DNA of 8,314 nucleotides from an uncultured Lachnospiraceae bacterium (GCA_944376975.1 CALWEE010000062.1:1-8314), one strand, 5' to 3'. Numbered from the stretch's first letter, positions 1-5,647 are shown. Notes: generated from the letters alone by a model not told the origin. A program made the numbers and translations.

Positions 1-427
1 TCGCCGCGTCTGATGGGACGTCCGGGTCTTCTCCGGTAAAATCCCACAGCCGGGACACGGGAAGGATCGTGGGATCGAAGGCGCCCCCGCTTTTTTCGGC
101 CACATCCAAGACCATGGCCATCATATCGCCGGTCTCCGAAAAATCCGCCGTACTTTCCGTATTGAACCTTTCGGTCAGCGACCCGTCTGTCCGCCAGTCC
201 AGCAGCCCATCCAGCCCGTCCAGGCACTGGCGCGTCCGCTCAAGCTGGTCCTGCGCCCCGCTTCCATATAAAGACACGGTAATGGCGGTATCCATGGCGA
301 ACACCGTATCCTGGGCCGGCTCGTCTGTCCCTTCCTTCCTGAAAGAAACATAAAGCACGACGGCCATCACCAGCGCGATGGTCAGGACAACGTTTTGCCA
401 TGGCTTCCCTGTATATGTTTTTTTCAC
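1..427 (-). CDS. apbE: FAD:protein FMN transferase (ApbE family), N-terminal part
   Basis: The gene runs off the left edge, leaving 142 codons. ApbE enzymes covalently attach FMN from FAD to threonine residues of flavoproteins, on the outer side of the membrane. The reading begins VKKTYTGKPWQNVV with a GTG start. Residues about 11-29 form one hydrophobic segment, so the protein is probably membrane-anchored; I see no lipobox cysteine, although many family members are lipoproteins. The family signature follows: FAMDTAITVSLYG (about residues 43-55, matching the usual MGT box), then GGAFDPTILPVSRLWDF (about 114-130), which is characteristic of ApbE. The start is supported by a GAGG at 441-444, though the 13-base spacing is long. 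It follows the upstream gene after a 32-base gap and is probably cotranscribed with it and maf. The Mg-binding and catalytic C-terminal part lies outside the window. Confidence 0.85.
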   Translation of the reverse strand, partial: MKKTYTGKPWQNVVLTIALVMAVVLYVSFRKEGTDEPAQDTVFAMDTAITVSLYGSGAQDQLERTRQCLDGLDGLLDWRTDGSLTERFNTESTADFSETGDMMAMVLDVAEKSGGAFDPTILPVSRLWDFTGEDPDVPSDAA

Positions 428-459
428 TTTGATATCTGTTCCTCGTCTTTCTGATCGTT

Positions 460-1725
460 TCAACGGATGACCGTCTGAAGGAGACGGAACTTTTCTTCGA
501 TCTCCTGCCGTTCCATGCGGTCGGTGATGGCCAGATCCGTGATCATCTGGGCATTCCGCCGGCCTCCGTCAAGGAAGCAGCACCGGATGCCGTTTCCCTC
601 CTGAAGGTCCCGCGCGTCGTTCATGTTTTTCGGCAGACATACGCCCGCCAGCGGCGTGATGGCGTAGCGGCCGTCGCTCATGGACTCCAAAAAATCCATA
701 TAAAGGATCTTCGTCTTTTCATTCAGATACGCGTACTTTCTTGAATAGACGTCGGACACTTCCACGAATCCCGGCTTTTCCGTCTTCCGATAATGGGGAA
801 AACGCCCCCGCCAGCCACATTCGGAAAACAGCCGGTCCAGTTCGTCCCGCGTACGCGATCGCAGGCCGCCCACGTCCAACTGGGAATCGGACAGATCCTG
901 ATACTGACTGGTCCCCTGATGGATCAGCCGGCATATCGCCTGATACAGCCCCTCGCCCCGCGCGGCGCGCATACTGTAAAAAAGGCCGCGGATGAAATCA
1001 GGCGAATGGATATCGCCCTGTTCGGCTTCTTTTCCCAGTTCTTTAAAGCCCTGGCTGATGAGCAGTCCGGCCATGGCCTTCCGGCTTTCTTCATCGGGCA
1101 TGTCCTCGAAAAAGCTCCGGTCGTACAAAACCGTGGACTTTCCAAAGCCGACGCGGGTCTGCCGGTCCAGATAACAGTTCAGATACGGTTTGAAAAACCG
1201 GTACAGGACCAGGCAGCGCTGTTCTCCCTCGTTCAGGAAATCGTCGCCCAGCATCTGTCCCTTTTCTTCCATGGCCGCCAACGTATCGTTGACTAAAAGC
1301 CAGGGAAGGCGTTCGGCGGTCTCCGGAAATGTCAGCTGATGGATCTGATAGTCCCAAAGCTTGACTTCCGCCTGTACCCGGTCAAATGAAAAGGCGTTTT
1401 CCTTCGGCTCCTGCCCTTCTTCGGTCTGACCGTTCAGGAAACGCAGGACGTACCGTCCGTTGGGGAGCGCTTCGCCCCTCAGGTCCAGCATACGCGCTTC
1501 CTTTGGGTGACGCCCGTTTTCGATCAGGACATTTTCAAACGCGATGGCCATGGAAAACGCCTGAGTGCGCAGGATGGGGATCGTGAACGTCCTGTCCTTA
1601 AACTTGTAGGAAATGACTTTTTTCCCCACGATGTGCGTATATAAAGATAAGAGCACCTTTTGCTCGGTCTCCGGAAAATGCTGAACAAACTCTCGGAATA
1701 ATGCTTTTTTATCCGTTTCCGGCAT
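460..1725 (-). CDS. Conserved-looking protein of unknown function, 421 aa
   Basis: I do not recognise this family. The predicted protein starts MPETDKKALFREFVQHFPET, is soluble (no signal peptide or membrane segment seen) and rich in charged residues. It has an aromatic, charged middle (LVLYRFFKPYLNCYLDRQTR, about residues 182-201) and a Cys-Cys pair near the C-terminus (GIRCCFLDGG). The frame stays open upstream to 1995, but that stretch overlaps maf. The ATG at 1725 is preferred because GGAGGG at about 1737-1742 lies upstream. That ribosome binding site overlaps the maf stop codon (TAGGAGGG), so translation is probably coupled to maf. The codon pattern resembles its neighbours and nothing suggests decay. 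Its position between maf and apbE suggests cotranscription but gives no firm function. The coding call is strong; the function is unknown. Confidence 0.85.
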   Translation of the reverse strand: MPETDKKALFREFVQHFPETEQKVLLSLYTHIVGKKVISYKFKDRTFTIPILRTQAFSMAIAFENVLIENGRHPKEARMLDLRGEALPNGRYVLRFLNGQTEEGQEPKENAFSFDRVQAEVKLWDYQIHQLTFPETAERLPWLLVNDTLAAMEEKGQMLGDDFLNEGEQRCLVLYRFFKPYLNCYLDRQTRVGFGKSTVLYDRSFFEDMPDEESRKAMAGLLISQGFKELGKEAEQGDIHSPDFIRGLFYSMRAARGEGLYQAICRLIHQGTSQYQDLSDSQLDVGGLRSRTRDELDRLFSECGWRGRFPHYRKTEKPGFVEVSDVYSRKYAYLNEKTKILYMDFLESMSDGRYAITPLAGVCLPKNMNDARDLQEGNGIRCCFLDGGRRNAQMITDLAITDRMERQEIEEKFRLLQTVIR

Positions 1726-1741
1726 ACTCTGTCCATCCCTC

Positions 1742-2377
1742 CTATCGTTCCGGTCCGGGAGACGCTCCCGAAACCGCCCCGTCCTTTCCTGCCCAGCCTC
1801 GGGACAGGGAAAGATCGGAATGGGCCGCCAGCTCCCGCCATACTCTGGCCAGCGGAAGCCCGACCACGTTATTGTAATCCCCACGCACAGACCGGACAAG
1901 GACCGCGCCCTTGCCCTGGATGCCGTAAGCGCCCGCTTTGTCCATGGGTTCTCCTGTCTGTATATAGTCCCGGATCTGACCGTCTGAAAGTTCATACATG
2001 GTCACATCCGTTCTCTCGCAAAATACCCGGGTGACTTCGCCCATCTTCAGGCATACGCCGGTAAAGACCTGATGCGTCCGCCCCTGAAGTCTTTTAAGCA
2101 TACGGAAAGCGTCTTCCTCGTCGGACGGTTTGCCGAATATCTCGCCGTCCAGCGACACGACCGTATCCGCTCCCAGTATCCACTGTTCCTTGTCGGATCC
2201 CAGCTTCTCGTAAACATCCGCCGCCTTCTGGCCGGCCAGGTCCATGACCAGCTGTTCCGGTTTACGCTCCAAAGACCGTTCTTCCCTGTCGCTTGCGCAT
2301 ACCTGGTATTCGATACCCGCCTGGGAAAGCAGTTCCCGGCGTCTTGGAGACGCGGATGCCAAGATCAGTTTTCTCAT
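1742..2377 (-). CDS. maf: Maf-family nucleoside triphosphate pyrophosphatase
   Basis: Maf proteins are cytosolic house-cleaning enzymes that hydrolyse non-canonical or excess nucleoside triphosphates (dTTP/UTP in the YhdE-like branch) to the monophosphate and pyrophosphate. The 211-residue protein shows the full signature: ASASPRRRELL (residues 7-17), ILGADTVVSLDG (67-78) with the presumed catalytic Asp71, FGKPSDEEDAFRML (81-94), THQVFTGV (101-108) and AYGIQGKGAVLV plus NNVVGLPL (150-176). The family usually has about 190-200 residues; the last 20 or so (after RELAAHS) are a hydrophilic tail without a recognised motif. The start at 2377 gives the canonical MRKLILASASPRR N-terminus and has AGGAGG at 2388-2393, with a rather long 12-base gap. 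The frame continues open to 2509, but that part runs through promoter and repeat sequence and is unlikely to be translated. Confidence 0.95.
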   Translation of the reverse strand: MRKLILASASPRRRELLSQAGIEYQVCASDREERSLERKPEQLVMDLAGQKAADVYEKLGSDKEQWILGADTVVSLDGEIFGKPSDEEDAFRMLKRLQGRTHQVFTGVCLKMGEVTRVFCERTDVTMYELSDGQIRDYIQTGEPMDKAGAYGIQGKGAVLVRSVRGDYNNVVGLPLARVWRELAAHSDLSLSRGWAGKDGAVSGASPGPER

Positions 2378-2407
2378 GATGTCTGTTTTCCTCCTGAAAT
2401 CGGCCTG

Positions 2408-2426
2408 AATTGCGCATTGCGCAATT
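2408..2426. promoter_or_regulatory. 19-bp perfect palindrome at the inner maf promoter
   Basis: The sequence AATTGCGCA-T-TGCGCAATT is a perfect dyad with 9-base arms around a single T. It begins immediately downstream of the proximal -10 hexamer (2427-2432, minus strand) and so covers the expected transcription start. This is a classic operator position. In RNA it could instead form an 8-bp hairpin with a 3-base loop at the 5' end of the maf leader, about 13 bases before the AGGAGG. No T-run follows it, so it is not an intrinsic terminator. The binding factor, if any, cannot be named. Confidence 0.6.
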
Positions 2427-2455
2427 ATTATACCATGGTCACTAACCTCATCGTT
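2427..2455 (-). promoter_or_regulatory. Proximal promoter of the maf operon (P2)
   Basis: Minus-strand TATAAT at 2427-2432 preceded by TGG gives an extended -10 (TGGTATAAT). The -35 region about 17 bases upstream is poor (AACGAT), as is common with extended -10 promoters. Transcription would begin inside the palindrome at 2408-2426, about 45 bases before the maf start codon. Confidence 0.55.
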
Positions 2456-2480
2456 CGCCTTCGGCTCCGATTCGCTAAGT
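2439..2480 (-). repeat. Hairpin repeat, copy B
   Basis: Read on the minus strand: ACTTAGCGA, ATCG, a 14-base loop containing GCC-GAA-GGC, CGAT, GA, GGTTAGTGA. The outer stem is ATCG/CGAT (2468-2471 with 2450-2453). The layout matches copy A at 2497-2536 element for element, but the stem bases differ in a compensatory way. It lies in the leader of transcripts starting at the distal promoter and overlaps the proximal promoter's upstream region. Confidence 0.6.
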
Positions 2481-2496
2481 GTCCAGGTATATGTTC

Positions 2497-2536
2497 TCAC
2501 TAAGTTCATACTTCGCTCCGCTCGTATTCACTAAGT
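2497..2536 (-). repeat. Hairpin repeat, copy A
   Basis: Read on the minus strand: ACTTAGTGA (2528-2536), ATAC, a 12-base loop GAGCGGAGCGAA, GTAT, GA, ACTTAGTGA (2497-2505). The ATAC/GTAT stem pairs 2524-2527 with 2508-2511, and the loop can close further as GC-GGA-GC. It begins about where transcription from the distal promoter should start. GAGCGgAGCG-centred short palindromes are, from memory, frequent between genes in Firmicutes, so this may be a member of a dispersed family. Confidence 0.6.
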
Positions 2537-2542
2537 GTTCAC

Positions 2543-2571
2543 ATTATACCACGAGGTTTTTAAATCGTTAA
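2543..2571 (-). promoter_or_regulatory. Distal promoter of the maf operon (P1)
   Basis: The minus strand has TTAACG (-35, 2566-2571), a 17-base spacer and a perfect TATAAT (-10, 2543-2548) preceded by TGG, an extended -10. This is the best promoter match in the window. The expected start near 2536 puts both hairpin repeats and the 19-bp palindrome into an approximately 160-base leader ahead of maf. Confidence 0.7.
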
Positions 2572-2624
2572 GAGGTTATCCTCATTTTTTGCCCGGCCCA
2601 AAAGGTGGCAAAATGTATATTCCT

Positions 2625-2653
2625 CTTTAATCCGTAGATTTTTATGGTATACT
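2625..2653 (+). promoter_or_regulatory. Promoter of the HAD phosphatase gene
   Basis: TATACT at 2648-2653 is preceded by TGG (extended -10). The -35 position 17 bases upstream is weak (CTTTAA, 2625-2630). The expected start near 2660 gives an approximately 45-base leader to the ATG at 2705. It points away from the maf promoters, with about 50 bases between the two -35 regions. Confidence 0.55.
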
Positions 2654-2704
2654 GGACATACTGAATAGGTGCCGTCGACTAAAGGCGGCGGAATGGAGAT
2701 CATC

Positions 2705-3352
2705 ATGAAAAAAGGAATCATTTTTGATCTGGACGGTACATTATGGGATTCCATCGTTCCCGTCACCCATGGATGGAATGTGGCCCTGGACCGGCATCCG
2801 GAACTGAACTGCCATATAACCGAAGACGATATGCGGGGATTCATGGGAAAGACCAATCCCACCATCGCCCGGCTCATGCTGCCGGATCTGACGCCGGATG
2901 CCGCCTATGAGATCGTCAAAGAATGCGCCGCGGAGGAACTGATCTATCTTAAAGATCACCCGGGCGCCCTTTATCCCGGCATCGAAAAACTTCTTAAAGA
3001 ACTTGGCCAGGAATATCCGCTGTACATTGTCAGCAACTGCGACGACGGCTATGTGCAGACTTTCCTGGACGTGTGTGGTTTCCGGGACTATTTTGAAGAC
3101 TTTGAAATGTCCGGAAGGACCCGAAAGGAAAAAGGGGAAAACATCCGCCTGATCATGGAAAGGAATCAGCTGGAGCGGGCTGTGTACATCGGCGATACCC
3201 AGGGCGATCTGGACGCTTCCCACGCCGCCGGCATCCCGTTCATCTACGCGGCTTACGGCTTTGGCTCGGTAAACGAAGACGTTCCGTCCGTTCAGGAGCC
3301 GTCCCAGATTTCCCAGGCCATCGCCCGGATACTGAAAAAGATGCCGGGTTAA
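2705..3352 (+). CDS. HAD-superfamily hydrolase (phosphoglycolate phosphatase-like)
   Basis: This is a cytosolic phosphatase of the haloacid dehalogenase superfamily, 215 residues. Motif I is FDLDGTLWDS (residues 7-16) with nucleophile Asp8 and acid/base Asp10. A helical cap follows. Motif II is the Ser110 of YIVSN, motif III is a Lys in RTRKEKG (about 143), and motif IV is GDTQGDLD (163-170), with Asp164 and Asp168 for magnesium. Architecture and length match Gph/PGMB-like members; the substrate cannot be told from sequence, so I give no symbol. The ATG at 2705 is chosen because it gives the usual MKKGIIFDLDGT N-terminus and GGAG lies 6 bases upstream. ATG 2693 is possible and adds four residues. 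It is a single-gene unit, convergent with ribF. Its transcript would run through the 52-base array to the terminator at 3680-3711. Confidence 0.93.
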   Translation: MKKGIIFDLDGTLWDSIVPVTHGWNVALDRHPELNCHITEDDMRGFMGKTNPTIARLMLPDLTPDAAYEIVKECAAEELIYLKDHPGALYPGIEKLLKELGQEYPLYIVSNCDDGYVQTFLDVCGFRDYFEDFEMSGRTRKEKGENIRLIMERNQLERAVYIGDTQGDLDASHAAGIPFIYAAYGFGSVNEDVPSVQEPSQISQAIARILKKMPG

Positions 3353-3369
3353 CATCCGCGCGGAATGAT

Positions 3370-3662
3370 CGGACGGACAGATCTGTGATAAGTCCGGATA
3401 AAGCCGTCTTTTTGATCCGCCTATACGGATGAAAATCGATTCTTTTGAAATGAAACCGTGCCATTTTGGGAACTGTACGGATCAGAAAATAATTTCAGAT
3501 GATATGACCGTACAACAACAGTAACTCGCACGGTTATGTCAAGAAATTTCCCCAAGGAACCGTGTCCTCCCTAAAAAAAGACGGTTAGAAAATGAAATTT
3601 TGCCCTGGCGACCGTCAAGAAGCGAAAAAAGTACGGTCGAAAGAGCAAAAAAAAGAAAAAAA
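3370..3662. repeat. Cryptic 52-base-period array of ACCGT-N17-ACGGT inverted pairs
   Basis: This noncoding stretch directly follows the HAD stop codon. Left pentamers lie at 3403 (GCCGT), 3455, 3507, 3559 and 3611 (all ACCGT), exactly 52 bases apart. Right pentamers lie at 3373, 3425, 3477 (ACGGA), then 3530, 3581, 3633 (ACGGT), spaced 52, 52, 53, 51, 52. Each complete unit is a dyad: left element, 17 (once 18) unlike bases, right element, then 25 (once 24) unlike bases. The one-base shift in unit 3 is compensated, so the period is kept. The bases just outside the pair are always purine then pyrimidine (A/T, A/T, G/T, A/T, G/C). The first half-unit lacks its left member, and the three leftmost right members carry the A variant. 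The 22- and 52-base offsets are close to two and five helical turns. This could be a phased binding-site array or a chain of RNA hairpins. I recognise no known element. Confidence 0.85.
3500..3541 (+). other. Longest hairpin of the array (unit 3)
   Basis: The ACCGT/ACGGT pair of unit 3 extends outward into a 12-bp stem: 3500-3511 pairs with 3530-3541 without a gap, around an 18-base loop. Two of the pairs are G-U (3503-3538 and 3506-3535) when read as plus-strand RNA. They would be A-C mismatches in the minus-strand RNA, so this stem favours plus-strand transcription, in the direction of the HAD gene. Confidence 0.5.
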
Positions 3663-3679
3663 GCCTGAAACAGCCTTCT

Positions 3680-3711
3680 AAAAAACAGCGGAAAGGTCTC
3701 CGCTGTTTTTT
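3680..3711. terminator. Bidirectional intrinsic terminator between the HAD gene and ribF
   Basis: A perfect 13-bp stem consists of six A then CAGCGGA (3680-3692), the loop AAGGTC (3693-3698) and TCCGCTG followed by six T (3699-3711). The plus strand ends in a 7-T run, the minus strand in a 6-T run, so the structure can stop both convergent transcripts. It lies 8 bases after the ribF stop codon. On the plus strand it lies about 330 bases after the HAD stop, at the end of the 52-base array. Confidence 0.92.
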
Positions 3712-3719
3712 TCGTTTAT

Positions 3720-4703
3720 CTACCGGATCTCCGGAAGCTTTTCACAAGTGCCGAAATATTCCATCGTCCGGGCCTTATCCCGGAAGATCTGGTTTTTCAG
3801 GGCGGCAATGTCGGCAAACTTCATCTCCGGCCGTTCAAACCGGAACAGCTGCACCTCGATCTCTTCGCCGTAAAGGCTGCCTGAAAAATCATAGACAAAC
3901 GTTTCCATCCGTTTGCTGTTGTTGTCCGCGATGGTGGGATTCATGCCGATATTGGTGATGGAATGATATTCATAAGGCCCCGCCAGCGTACAGGAAGAAT
4001 AGACGCCGTTGGGCGGCATGATCTTATGGGCCGGGGGCACCACATTGGCTGTGGGCATCCCCAGTTTTCTTCCAAGCTGCCTGCCTTTCACCACGATACC
4101 CGATACGGAAAACGGCACGCCGAGCATTCTGGCCGCTTCTTCCATATCGCCTCTGCGGATACATTCCCGGATCAGCGTGCTGCTGATATCCCTTATCACC
4201 CTTTTTCCTGTCGGCTTCCCATCTTCATATTCATCCGTCTCGATACGGAGCTTTTCGCACATATCGACGCGAAAGCCCAGGTCTTTGCCCATCTTTTCCA
4301 ACAAAGGCACATCGCCTTTACGCTGATGGCCGAACCGGAAATCTTCGCCGGCCACGATCACTTTCGCGTCCATATCCTTTACAAGGATATCCCGGACAAA
4401 ATCTTCCGCTTCCATGGCGGAGGTCTCCTTTGTAAAAGGAAATTCCACCAGTATGTCGATGCCCCGCTTTTCAGCCCAGGCCCGCCGTTCTTCCCGGGTG
4501 AAGATCAGTTCCACCGGTTTTTTTCCAAACAGCGCCGCGGGATGGAAGTCAAAGGTGAACATGACCGCCTTCAGCCCTTCGCTTTTATAGTGTTTGATCT
4601 TTTCTATCAGGATCTGATGCCCTCTGTGAAGCCCGTCAAACTTCCCGAGAGCGATCGCTGTACGCTCCAGTTTTATATCTTTCGTACCGGTAATACAGAT
4701 CAT
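3720..4703 (-). CDS. ribF: Bifunctional riboflavin kinase / FAD synthetase
   Basis: The enzyme phosphorylates riboflavin to FMN and adenylylates FMN to FAD in the cytosol. The 327-residue length is normal. The N-terminal nucleotidyltransferase domain shows GKFDGLHRGH (residues 20-29), the FDFHP box (51-55), AGEDFRFGHQRKGD (118-131) and ISSTLIRECI (173-182, the ISSTxIR motif). The C-terminal flavokinase domain shows GRKLGMPTAN (211-220, with the PTAN motif), NGVYSS (232-237) and NIGMNPTI (251-258). The ATG at 4703 has AGGAG 8 bases upstream. It starts 17 bases after truB and is the last gene of the infB operon. No FMN riboswitch is visible, which fits constitutive housekeeping expression. The FAD it makes is also the substrate of ApbE, encoded in the left operon, but I infer no direct link. 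Confidence 0.96.
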   Translation of the reverse strand: MICITGTKDIKLERTAIALGKFDGLHRGHQILIEKIKHYKSEGLKAVMFTFDFHPAALFGKKPVELIFTREERRAWAEKRGIDILVEFPFTKETSAMEAEDFVRDILVKDMDAKVIVAGEDFRFGHQRKGDVPLLEKMGKDLGFRVDMCEKLRIETDEYEDGKPTGKRVIRDISSTLIRECIRRGDMEEAARMLGVPFSVSGIVVKGRQLGRKLGMPTANVVPPAHKIMPPNGVYSSCTLAGPYEYHSITNIGMNPTIADNNSKRMETFVYDFSGSLYGEEIEVQLFRFERPEMKFADIAALKNQIFRDKARTMEYFGTCEKLPEIR

Positions 4704-4720
4704 ATCGTAAGCTCCTGTCT

Positions 4721-5647
4721 TTATAGAAACATTTTTTCGCTCTTGTAAACCGACTGCTCTTTATCGTAACGGTAAAGAGCCCGGAACACGCCCCGGGAAT
4801 CATAGACCCGTACCCGCGTACCTTCCGACGGCATGACCGGCTCCCCATCCTGTTCCGGCATGGAAAGGATCTTGAGCGGATTGCCGTTGTAAAGCCCTTT
4901 GTCCGTATCCTGGTCGGTAAAAAGCGCCGGACAGTCCAGGAACAGCCGGTCCACCGGGATCAGCATATCTTCAAACGTCCCTTCCGCCGCTTTCGCCGCG
5001 ATCGCGTCCAGCGTCCGGGCATCCTCGATCGAAAAAGCGCCCACTTTGACGCGGGTCAGGCCGGCCATGCAGGCGCCGCAGCCGACGCGCTGCCCCATAT
5101 CGTGGCACAGCGTCCGTATATAGGTTCCCTTCGAGCAATGCACGCGAAAAGACGCCTCGTTTTTTCCCACCGGCCGGTCCACCGGCGTGATGGAATAAAT
5201 GGTCACCGGCCGGGCTTTTCTTTCCACCGTCCGGCCTTCCCTTGCCAGTTCATACAGTTTTTTCCCGTTGACCTTAAGGGCGGAATACATGGGCGGCACC
5301 TGGTCGTAACTTCCCGTAAAGTGATCCGCCGCCTCCAAAAGCGCCTCTTTAAGCTTCGGATCGGCAAGATCTGCCGGCTGTTCTTTTAATATCTTCCCGG
5401 ACGCGTCCTGCGTATCGGTTTCCACGCCGAGCCGGATCACGGCTTCATATACTTTATCTTTATCTGTCAAAAGGCCGCAGACCTTTGTGGCGTTCCCCAG
5501 GCAGACCAAAAGCACGCCTTCCGCGTCCGGATCGAGCGTCCCTGTATGTCCGATCTTTTTTTGTTTCAGGATGCCCCTGAGCCTGGCCACCACGTCATGG
5601 GACGTATAGCCTTTTTCCTTATATACGTTGATGATCCCGTTATACAT
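4721..5647 (-). CDS. truB: tRNA pseudouridine(55) synthase
   Basis: TruB isomerises U55 in the T-loop of tRNAs. From the ATG at 5647 the protein has 308 residues and begins MYNGIINVYKEKGYTSHDVV, the typical family N-terminus. The catalytic motif KIGHTGTLDPDAEGVL follows at about residues 32-47 with the nucleophile Asp39. Then come PPMYSALKVNGKKLYELAREG (motif shared across TruB) and CSKGTYIRTLCHDMG. A short C-terminal PUA-like part ends at KSEKMFL. A TTG at 5656 would add three residues. GGGAG upstream is 13 bases from the ATG but only 4 from the TTG, so the start is not settled. The ATG overlaps the nrnA stop by 8 bases (ATGTATAA), the same geometry as the rbfA-nrnA junction, which supports it. 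Confidence 0.95.
   Translation of the reverse strand: MYNGIINVYKEKGYTSHDVVARLRGILKQKKIGHTGTLDPDAEGVLLVCLGNATKVCGLLTDKDKVYEAVIRLGVETDTQDASGKILKEQPADLADPKLKEALLEAADHFTGSYDQVPPMYSALKVNGKKLYELAREGRTVERKARPVTIYSITPVDRPVGKNEASFRVHCSKGTYIRTLCHDMGQRVGCGACMAGLTRVKVGAFSIEDARTLDAIAAKAAEGTFEDMLIPVDRLFLDCPALFTDQDTDKGLYNGNPLKILSMPEQDGEPVMPSEGTRVRVYDSRGVFRALYRYDKEQSVYKSEKMFL

Noticed and set aside
69..353. 94-residue plus-strand open frame
   Set aside because: It is antisense to the ApbE coding sequence and serine/proline-rich, as expected of a shadow frame.
1726..1995. 90-residue N-terminal extension of the unknown protein
   Set aside because: It lies wholly inside maf in another frame, and the ribosome binding site at the maf stop supports the start at 1725.
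2378..2509. 44-residue N-terminal extension of Maf
   Set aside because: The frame is open, but it crosses the inner promoter, the palindrome and the hairpin repeats. The family N-terminus and the AGGAGG point to 2377.
3240..3464. 74-residue minus-strand open frame running into the array
   Set aside because: It overlaps the HAD gene end antisense, has no ribosome binding site that I can see and no recognisable motif.
3513..3542. Minus-strand promoter starting with TTGACA (3537-3542)
   Set aside because: The -35 is perfect, but no acceptable -10 lies 16-18 bases downstream.
3370..3662. CRISPR array
   Set aside because: The period is regular, but the constant parts are only 4-5 bases, not a 20-40 base repeat, and no cas gene is in the window.
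3663..3689. A sixth array unit (GCCTG at 3663, ACAGC at 3685)
   Set aside because: Both fall exactly in phase but match the pentamers too poorly, and the second is part of the terminator stem. It may be a relic but cannot be claimed.
4704..4720. FMN riboswitch for ribF
   Set aside because: Only 17 bases separate truB and ribF, and no RFN-like element is present anywhere upstream in the window.
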